This document shows, piece after piece, positions 6,519 through 11,552 of a stretch of DNA of 11,552 nucleotides. Numbering within the stretch: the first letter of the stretch is position 1; every line of letters begins with the position of its first letter. The position numbers and the translations under genes were made by a program. The notes below the pieces were generated by a model, which saw only the letters and a program-made list of their open reading frames with translations, ran no database searches and was not told the origin of the DNA. The DNA comes from Deinococcus sp. GTDB lineage: Bacteria > Deinococcota > Deinococci > Deinococcales > Deinococcaceae. The DNA lies in the NCBI RefSeq assembly GCF_018260555.1, contig NZ_JAGLBB010000075.1:1-11552 (forward strand). Direction: 5' to 3'.

Positions 6519-8624
6519 ATGAAAACACTGTTCGTCGCACCGACCCGGAACGGCGTGGGCCTGAGCAGTACGGCGCTGGGCCTGACCCGCGCGCTGGAAC
6601 GCCAGGGGCTGAAGGTGGCGTTCCTGAAACCCATCGCGCAGACGCACGAGGCCCGCACGGACGACAGCGTGCATTTCGCGCGGACGCTCGCGCACCTGCC
6701 CACACCCGACCCGATTCCCCTGACGCACGCCGAGGAGCAGTTGAGCCTGGGTGCCGAGGAGGACCTGATGGAGGAGGTCGTCACCCTGGCCCGGCAGGTC
6801 ACGGGGGGCGGGGCGGACGTCCTGATCGTGGAGGGCCTCGCCCTGAACGAACGGAACGTGTACGCCGGGGCGCTGAATGCCAGCCTCGCGCGGAACCTGG
6901 AGGCGGACACGGTACTGGTGTCCAGTCTGGCGGGGGTGGGCGCAGCGGAACTGGCGGACGAGCTGGAAATCTCGGCGCAGGCGTACCGCCGCAGCGACGG
7001 CTCGGGCCTCAGCGGGTACGTGCTGAACTTCGCGCCGCCGGGCCTGGATTTCGGGACGCTGATGGCGGAACTGCGCGCCCGCAGCCGCGTCCTGAACGGG
7101 GGCACGCTGCCGCTGCTGGGCGTGGTGTCGCAGTCGGGCAGCCTGAACGCGCCGCGCACGCTGGACGTGGCCCGGCACCTGGGCGCGGACATCGTGAACG
7201 AGGGCGAGGCGGGCCTTCGGCGCGTGACGAGCACGGTCGTCACGGCGCGCACCGTGCCGAAGATGGCGCACCTGTTCGTGCCGGGCGCGCTGGTCGTCAC
7301 GCCCGGCGACCGGGAGGACGTGATCATGGCAGCGGCCCTGTCGCACCTGAGCGGCGTGCCCCTGGCGGGGCTGATGTTCACGTCCGGCAGCGCCCCCGAG
7401 GACAGCATCGACCGGCTGTGCCGCGCGGCGCTGAGCAGCACCCTGCCCGTGCTGCGCGTGAACACCAACTCGTTCGAGACGGCCTCGCGCCTCTCCAGGC
7501 TGGATTCACGCGTCCCGCACGACGACACGCAGCGCATGGAGCGCGTGCTGGACTTTATTGCCGACCGGCTGGACACCGGGCCGCTGGGCGCGCGGCTGCG
7601 CGTTCCGGAGGTCGCCGGGGACCGCCGCCTGCCGCCCAGCGCCTTCCGCTACGAGCTGATCCAGAAGGCCCGCGCCGCCGCCCGGCGCATCGTGCTGCCC
7701 GAGGGCGACGAGCCGCGCACCGTGAAGGCCGCCATTCGCTGCACGGAGAAAGGCATCGCGCGCTGCGTGCTGCTGGCCGACCCGGAACGCGTGCGGCAGG
7801 TCGCCGGGGGGCAGGGGCTGACGCTGCCCGACGGGCTGGAAATCCTGCACCCGGATTCCATCCGCGCGCGGTACGTGGAACCCATGGTGGAGCGGCGCCG
7901 CAGCAAGGGCCTGACCGCCCCGCAGGCCGAAGCGCAACTGGAGGACACGGTGGTGCTGGGCACCATGATGCTCGCACTGGGCGAGGTAGACGGCCTGGTA
8001 TCCGGGGCCGTTCACACGACCGCGAACACCGTGCGCCCCGCCCTGCAACTCATCAAGACCGCGCCCGGCTCGAAACTGGTCAGCTCCGTGTTCTTCATGC
8101 TGATGCCCGAACAGGTCCTCGTGTACGGCGACGCCGCCATCAACCCCAACCCGAACGCCGAGGAACTCGCGGACATCGCCATCCAGAGCGCCGACAGCGC
8201 CCGCGCCTTCGGCATCACGCCCCGCGTCGCCATGCTGTCCTACTCGACCGGCGAATCCGGCAGCGGGCAGGATGTCGAGAAGGTCAAGGCCGCCACCGCC
8301 CTGGTCCGTGAACGCCGCCCGGACCTGCTGGTCGACGGCCCCATGCAGTACGACGCCGCCAGCGTCCTGTCGGTCGGGCAGGCCAAGGCGCCCGGCAGTC
8401 CCGTCGCAGGCCGCGCCACCGTGTTTATCTTCCCGGACCTGAACACCGGGAACACCACCTACAAGGCCGTGCAGCGCGCCGCCGGGGTCATCGCGGTCGG
8501 CCCCATGCTCCAGGGCCTGCGCAAACCCGTCAACGACCTGAGTCGCGGCGCGCTCGTGGACGACATCGTGTACACCATCGCCCTGACCGCCATCCAGGCC
8601 ACACAGGGGAAGGTTGATGGATGA
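6519..8624 (+). CDS. pta: Phosphate acetyltransferase (long, three-domain form)
   Basis: Converts acetyl-CoA + phosphate to acetyl phosphate + CoA and works with AckA. The 701-aa length matches the long Pta class (E. coli, 714 aa). Domain order: an N-terminal dethiobiotin-synthetase-like P-loop fold (FVAPTRNGVGLSSTALGL, a Walker-A-like loop lacking the usual Lys, then FLKPIAQ), a central DRTGG-type domain (about 200-340), and a C-terminal PTA_PTB catalytic domain from about 385 (RIVLPEGDEPRTVKAA, VSGAVHTTANTVRPAL, SVFFMLMP, INPNPNAEELADIA, MLSYSTGESG, GPMQYDAAS, FPDLNTGN, GPMLQGLRKPVNDLSRGA). ATG at 6519 is chosen for its GGAGG at 6510-6514. An in-frame GTG upstream has no such site. The last codons lie in a sequence duplicated at 11098-11135, so this C-terminus (TQGKVDG) may be the product of recombination. 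Confidence 0.96.
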   Translation: MKTLFVAPTRNGVGLSSTALGLTRALERQGLKVAFLKPIAQTHEARTDDSVHFARTLAHLPTPDPIPLTHAEEQLSLGAEEDLMEEVVTLARQVTGGGADVLIVEGLALNERNVYAGALNASLARNLEADTVLVSSLAGVGAAELADELEISAQAYRRSDGSGLSGYVLNFAPPGLDFGTLMAELRARSRVLNGGTLPLLGVVSQSGSLNAPRTLDVARHLGADIVNEGEAGLRRVTSTVVTARTVPKMAHLFVPGALVVTPGDREDVIMAAALSHLSGVPLAGLMFTSGSAPEDSIDRLCRAALSSTLPVLRVNTNSFETASRLSRLDSRVPHDDTQRMERVLDFIADRLDTGPLGARLRVPEVAGDRRLPPSAFRYELIQKARAAARRIVLPEGDEPRTVKAAIRCTEKGIARCVLLADPERVRQVAGGQGLTLPDGLEILHPDSIRARYVEPMVERRRSKGLTAPQAEAQLEDTVVLGTMMLALGEVDGLVSGAVHTTANTVRPALQLIKTAPGSKLVSSVFFMLMPEQVLVYGDAAINPNPNAEELADIAIQSADSARAFGITPRVAMLSYSTGESGSGQDVEKVKAATALVRERRPDLLVDGPMQYDAASVLSVGQAKAPGSPVAGRATVFIFPDLNTGNTTYKAVQRAAGVIAVGPMLQGLRKPVNDLSRGALVDDIVYTIALTAIQATQGKVDG

Positions 8625-8641
8625 TGGTTGAGAGTTGATGG
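8580..8641 (+). repeat. Left flanking direct repeat of the R-M island (pta 3' end plus GTTGATGG stretch)
   Basis: Two parts. Bases 8580-8599 match 11098-11117 at 19 of 20 positions and encode the ALTxIQA end of Pta. Bases 8612-8641, rich in GTTGATGG, match 11131-11160 at 24 of 30 positions. The pta stop codon lies inside. The second copy lies 2.5 kb away on the other side of the R-M genes, in the same orientation. Confidence 0.75.
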
Positions 8642-8733
8642 AAGACAGGCACGATACAGCACAACACCAGAACTCAGACACGCCGCAGACGAATTCCCAG
8701 CCGAGTGCTACTGCCAGTGATGGCAGGGGAATC

Positions 8734-9024
8734 ATGCTACCGGACGTTCTGCATGCTTACCCGGCCCTGTACAAATTGATCTGGTTGTACGTGCTGCATG
8801 GTGCCGGAGAACTGCGGGTAGGAGACCTCGTGCAGGCACTGGGGGTCTCCTTTCCAAAAGCCACCACTGCGCTGCGATACATGGTCCGTACCGGAGCCAT
8901 CATTGAAATCCGCCCCCGGGCCGGGCGAACTCCGGGCCAGTACCGCGCGGCTCAGGGGAAGGAGTTGGGGTGTGTTCAGGCGTACGAGACGCAGTTGACA
9001 CGCCGGGAAAATGCAGTTCCCTGA
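8734..9024 (+). CDS. Winged-helix DNA-binding protein, candidate R-M regulator
   Basis: A small protein whose core (ALYKLIWLYVLHGAGELRVGDLVQALGVSFPKATTALRYMVRTGAIIEIRPRAG) has the pattern of a winged helix-turn-helix: helix, turn, recognition helix (FPKATTALRYMVRTG), then a basic wing. I cannot place it in a named family. ATG at 8734 follows AGGGGA (8725-8730) and gives 96 aa. An upstream ATG at 8638, inside the GTTGATGG repeat, would add 32 low-complexity residues (rich in Gln, Ser, Thr, Asp) and has only a weak ribosome binding site. The gene lies immediately inside the left repeat, 185 bp upstream of the methyltransferase, and is the first gene of the R-M island. By analogy with controller proteins it may time methyltransferase or endonuclease expression; no operator was identified. 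It is not a classical Xre-type C protein. Confidence 0.6.
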   Translation: MLPDVLHAYPALYKLIWLYVLHGAGELRVGDLVQALGVSFPKATTALRYMVRTGAIIEIRPRAGRTPGQYRAAQGKELGCVQAYETQLTRRENAVP

Positions 9025-9209
9025 AAAGAGGGGACTGGAATTTTAAGTTAACCAATGGTAATGTATTTTCGTTAGCTGAGGTGCCGCATGACTCCGATTC
9101 CCATTTCCCTCACCGCCCCATCTACCTACCATCCTGTCACCCCAGGCGTCCAGGCACACCAGCCCTCCCTCATCAGGTACAACTCCTTTACAACGGAGAA
9201 ATTACAACA

Positions 9210-10175
9210 ATGCTAACTTCCCTCGAAATCTGTGCAGGCGCCGGGGGGCAAGCACTGGGGCTGGAAATGGCCGGTTTTGCGCACACCTGTCTCGTCGAGA
9301 TCGATGCCCATGCCGCTGCCACACTCAGACTGAACCGCCCCACCTGGAATGTCCTGCAAGCAGACCTGCGGGAATTCGACGCCACCCTGTACGCCGGACA
9401 GATTGACCTGCTGGCCGGCGGCCCACCCTGCCAGCCCTTCTCACATGGAGGCCAGCAGCAGGGCCAGCACGATGACCGCGACCTCTTCCCCGAAGCCATC
9501 CGCATTGCCAGTGAGTGTCACCCCCGGGCTGTGATGCTGGAAAACGTGCGCGGCCTGCTTGATCCCAAATTTGCAGAGTACCGTCAGTTCATCACCAGCG
9601 GATTTGAAACTCTCGGGTATCAGGTACAGTGGAAACTCCTCAATGCCAGTGATTACGGGGTCCCGCAGTTAAGACCGAGAGTCATCATGCTCGCGCTCCA
9701 GCCACAGGTCATAGCAGCCTTCGAGTGGCCACTCCCACATTCAGCCCCGCCTCTCACGGTAGGGGAAGCCCTTGAAGATCTGATGGCCTCCGGCGGCTGG
9801 CCTGGAGCCCAGGCGTGGGCTCAGGGAGCCAATACCATTGCCCCCACCATCGTGGGGGGCAGCAAGAAGCACGGCGGGGCCGACCTTGGACCCACCCGCG
9901 CCAAACGGGCGTGGGCTGCCCTGGGCGTTAACGGTCACCTGCTGGCCAACGAGGTGCCCGGTCCGGATCAGCAGGGTATGCCTCACCTGACCATTCGTAT
10001 GGCCGCCCGCCTGCAGGGCTTTCCGGACGAATGGGTCTTTGCCGGACGCAAGACTGCGAACTACCGTCAGGTCGGCAACGCATTCCCGCCACCTGTGGCG
10101 GCTGCAGTCGGAACACAGTTACACATCGCACTCGCCGCCACTCAACGCGTAAGCGACGTAGTCACGGCAGTCTGA
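9210..10175 (+). CDS. DNA (cytosine-5) methyltransferase of the NaeI-type R-M system
   Basis: A 321-aa C5-cytosine methyltransferase protecting host DNA from the adjacent endonuclease. Motifs in canonical order: I (LEICAGAGGQALGLEMAGF), IV with catalytic Cys74 (GGPPCQPFS), VI (Glu111, LENVRG), VIII (QLRPR, 153-157), a short target-recognition region, IX (RMAARLQGFPDEW) and X (YRQVGNAFPPPVAAAVG, near 287). The segment TIVGGSKKHGGADLGPTRAK recalls methyltransferases that accompany NaeI-like enzymes, so GCCGGC is the likely target (inferred). ATG at 9210 sits just before motif I. GGAG at 9195-9198 is 11 bases upstream, longer than ideal. The frame is open further upstream, but that part has no protein-like sequence. 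GC content is lower than in pta, and the stop directly abuts the endonuclease stop. Confidence 0.95.
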   Translation: MLTSLEICAGAGGQALGLEMAGFAHTCLVEIDAHAAATLRLNRPTWNVLQADLREFDATLYAGQIDLLAGGPPCQPFSHGGQQQGQHDDRDLFPEAIRIASECHPRAVMLENVRGLLDPKFAEYRQFITSGFETLGYQVQWKLLNASDYGVPQLRPRVIMLALQPQVIAAFEWPLPHSAPPLTVGEALEDLMASGGWPGAQAWAQGANTIAPTIVGGSKKHGGADLGPTRAKRAWAALGVNGHLLANEVPGPDQQGMPHLTIRMAARLQGFPDEWVFAGRKTANYRQVGNAFPPPVAAAVGTQLHIALAATQRVSDVVTAV

Positions 10176-11081
10176 TCACCGCGCGTCCCTGGATATCGAG
10201 CTCAGCAGTGCCGAGGGGAGTCGGGCCAGCGCTTCGTGAGGCACGGCCATCAGTTCATCCTTCTTCAGGACATGACCCGTCAGTAACAGTGCCGCTTCAC
10301 GGTGAGCCTTCCAGGCACCAGATAACACCCTGAACGGCATGGCACTGTCCACAGACCTTGAGGCGTCCTGACGGGTGCGCCGCAAGGCATCTTTCTGTTG
10401 AGCCATCGTTTCGACCGCGCTCCGCGGAACCGGGCGGCCCACCGTTTCCCTGAACAACTGAGTGACACGCGCCTGCCCCTTGCGGGCACCCATAATGCGG
10501 GCAACAGCCTCCGGGGACAGCGTCGCCAGGAAGGTCGGTGATAGCCGACCCCGCCGCACCAACCAGACGGCCGTCTGCCCCACCACCTGATCTATGTGTG
10601 AGGCTCTCAGCGTGCCCTTTCCGTCACGGTTACGGCCGCCCGTCATGAGAACCGCGCGGGCCACACCGACATTGAATTCCAGGCTGTCTTCCGTCTGCGT
10701 ACCGATCAGCAGACACACGGGTGGCTGGCTGTGTTTTCGGAGGTCGTCGTAGTCCTGGGGAATCATCCAGGCACTGCTCTGACTCCATTTGATGTCCACC
10801 TCGACCCCACGGACATTCAGGTCAAGCAGCAGGCCTTTCGGAACTTCCAGTTCATTCCGGAGGATGATCTCCACCTTGGTACCCACGTACTTCTTCTCCT
10901 CTGGCGTCAGACTGGAGAAGTGAATGCGGCCAGTGCGGGGACCATCGACCACCTCGTCGATAGACTGACGAATCAGTGCTCCGAAATACATTTCAATCTG
11001 CTCGTGGCCTCCCGCCGCCTCCATCAGGGACTGCTCCACATGCTGCACCTCGGAATCCACCACGGTTGGCATCACGCCCAT
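10176..11081 (-). CDS. NaeI-family type IIE restriction endonuclease
   Basis: A 301-aa protein close in length to NaeI (317 aa). From the ATG at 11081 it carries Glu71, Asp87, Asp96 and Lys98 (VEIILRNELE, then LLLDLNVRGVEVDIKWS). These match the NaeI active site Glu70, Asp86, Asp95, Lys97 with identical spacing and an offset of one. SIDEVVDGPRTG at 40-51 aligns with the NaeI ligase-like loop. The C-terminal half should be the second DNA-binding (Topo) domain, through which NaeI is activated by a second site. Predicted cleavage is at GCCGGC, inferred from family. The start is uncertain: ATG at 11081 has AGG three bases upstream, and a second in-frame ATG is at 11072. It runs convergent to the methyltransferase. 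Its 5' side abuts the duplicated pta end, so its promoter must lie in or beside that repeat. Confidence 0.9.
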   Translation of the reverse strand: MGVMPTVVDSEVQHVEQSLMEAAGGHEQIEMYFGALIRQSIDEVVDGPRTGRIHFSSLTPEEKKYVGTKVEIILRNELEVPKGLLLDLNVRGVEVDIKWSQSSAWMIPQDYDDLRKHSQPPVCLLIGTQTEDSLEFNVGVARAVLMTGGRNRDGKGTLRASHIDQVVGQTAVWLVRRGRLSPTFLATLSPEAVARIMGARKGQARVTQLFRETVGRPVPRSAVETMAQQKDALRRTRQDASRSVDSAMPFRVLSGAWKAHREAALLLTGHVLKKDELMAVPHEALARLPSALLSSISRDAR

Positions 11082-11097
11082 CAGCCTAACCGAAGAC

Positions 11098-11160
11098 GCC
11101 CTGACCGACATCCAGGCACAGGGACCGCAGGGTTGATGGGTCGAGGTTGATGGTTGATGG
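11098..11160 (+). repeat. Right flanking direct repeat of the R-M island (pta 3'-end remnant plus GTTGATGG stretch)
   Basis: Read on the + strand, 11098-11135 encodes A-L-T-D-I-Q-A-Q-G-P-Q-G and a TGA, a second version of the Pta C-terminus (ALTAIQATQG in the intact gene). It is followed at 11131-11160 by the GTTGATGG-rich stretch seen at 8612-8641. The remnant has no pta-like sequence further upstream; the endonuclease gene begins 17 bp away. Confidence 0.7.
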
Positions 11161-11188
11161 AAAAAAGCCTGTCCATCAACCTTCAACC
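11145..11188. terminator. Hairpin between the former pta end and cfa, possible convergent terminator
   Basis: The arms at 11145-11160 (GGTTGATGGTTGATGG) and 11173-11188 (CCATCAACCTTCAACC) pair over 16 bp with one mismatch around a 12-nt loop. No U-tract follows on either strand; the loop holds A6 on the + strand. It overlaps the last codons and the stop of the cfa gene. The position between convergent genes suggests a transcription-ending or insulating role, but it may simply be a dispersed palindromic repeat. Confidence 0.5.
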
Positions 11189-11552
11189 ATCCCCCCCTGG
11201 TAGAGGTCCGCGCGGCTGAGGGGGACGTGGGCTCTGCGCTGCTCGTCGGGTTTCGCCAGCAGGGTCTGGTAGAGGCCCAGGTGGCCTTTCTCGAAGTAGT
11301 GGGAGGTGGCGCCCAGGTAGAGGCGCCACAGGCGGTGGCGTTGCTCGCCGAGCGCGGCGAGGGCTTCTGCGTGGTGCGTTTCGAGGTTCGCAGCCCAGTG
11401 GGTGAGGGTGCGGGCGTAGTGTTCGCGGAGGTTCTCGATGTCGCGGACCTCAAACTGCGCTTCGGTAGCTTGTTTGTAACTGCTCAGCAGGGCGAGCTCA
11501 GGGGTTGAAGTTGGGCATGAGCACGTCACCCGTGAACACGCTGACCAGACCC
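11176..11552 (-). CDS. cfa: Cyclopropane-fatty-acyl-phospholipid synthase, C-terminal part (partial, apparent frameshift)
   Basis: Cfa transfers a methylene from S-adenosylmethionine to cis double bonds of membrane phospholipid acyl chains. Visible is the family's C-terminal block: FEVRDIENLREHYARTLTHWAANLE, EALAALGEQRHRLWRLYL, HYFEKGHLGLYQTLLAKP, then a short tail ending SRADLYQGGMVEG with the stop inside the GTTGATGG hairpin. The 5' part lies beyond the window edge. Upstream of PELALLSSYK this frame stops looking like protein (TCSCPTSTP). The next frame instead reads GLVSVFTGDVLMPNFNP and hits TGA at 11500-11498, so a one-base change in the run of four G (11501-11504, + strand) would join the two. 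It is either a genuine frameshift, making this a broken gene, or a homopolymer sequencing error. An unrelated gene ending there is also possible. Confidence 0.75.
   Translation of the reverse strand, partial: VWSACSRVTCSCPTSTPELALLSSYKQATEAQFEVRDIENLREHYARTLTHWAANLETHHAEALAALGEQRHRLWRLYLGATSHYFEKGHLGLYQTLLAKPDEQRRAHVPLSRADLYQGGMVEG

Noticed and set aside
7506..8735. 409-aa minus-strand frame opposite pta
   Set aside because: Gly/His/Val-rich antisense shadow; the pta catalytic domain is on the other strand.
8995..9000. TTGACA as a -35 box for the methyltransferase
   Set aside because: No -10-like hexamer at the right distance, and it lies in the coding end of the winged-helix gene.
8970..9209. 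Upstream in-frame extension of the methyltransferase
   Set aside because: The added residues are Pro/Ser/His-rich with no motif and overlap the winged-helix gene; methyltransferase motif I begins right after the ATG at 9210.
11082..11453. N-terminal extension of the endonuclease frame toward cfa
   Set aside because: It would run antisense through the pta remnant, the GTTGATGG hairpin and cfa; NaeI-like length and alignment fit a start at 11081.

Overview
The window looks like chromosomal DNA of a Deinococcus or close relative. It is GC-rich. At least three genes (tsaE, the DUF4157 gene, ackA) have a -10-like hexamer 6-7 nt before the start codon and no clear Shine-Dalgarno site. That is the leaderless-promoter layout known to be common in Deinococcus. 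The housekeeping genes (tsaE, ackA, pta, cfa) fit this assignment. Species and strain cannot be read from the sequence alone.

Layout, left to right. (1) 1-405: C-terminal end of a small membrane protein. (2) 414-532: intergenic element bounded by 9-bp inverted repeats. (3) 586-1035: tsaE, for tRNA t6A synthesis. (4) 1085-3363: a polymorphic-toxin module. It has a 613-aa DUF4157 protein with eight LQR motifs, an HEVTH metalloprotease-like motif and a C-terminal tail resembling small RNase toxins, followed by a translationally coupled candidate immunity gene. Base composition drops sharply just after the DUF4157 domain, as expected for a swapped toxin tip. (5) 3440-5050: three translationally coupled genes of unknown function. 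A long hairpin would cover the ribosome binding site of the first. The last weakly resembles phage tail assembly chaperones. (6) 5156-8624: ackA-pta, the acetate kinase / phosphotransacetylase pathway. (7) 8600-11097: a compact restriction-modification island with a winged-helix gene, a C5-cytosine methyltransferase and a convergent NaeI-family endonuclease (predicted site GCCGGC). (8) 11176-11552: 3' end of a cyclopropane-fatty-acid synthase gene on the minus strand, apparently frameshifted.

The most striking observation is that the R-M island lies between two diverged copies of the 3' end of pta: 19 of 20 identical coding bases, a stop codon, then a GTTGATGG-rich stretch. This reads as a cassette inserted at the pta terminus, separating pta from its former convergent neighbour cfa. 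In the island the methyltransferase and endonuclease stop codons abut exactly (TGATCA). The endonuclease keeps the Glu/Asp/Asp/Lys active site of NaeI at the same spacing.

The other strong lead is the DUF4157 toxin-immunity pair beside an unknown three-gene operon. DUF4157 proteins are associated with extracellular contractile injection systems, so this may be an effector locus of such a system, although no sheath, tube or baseplate gene lies in the window.
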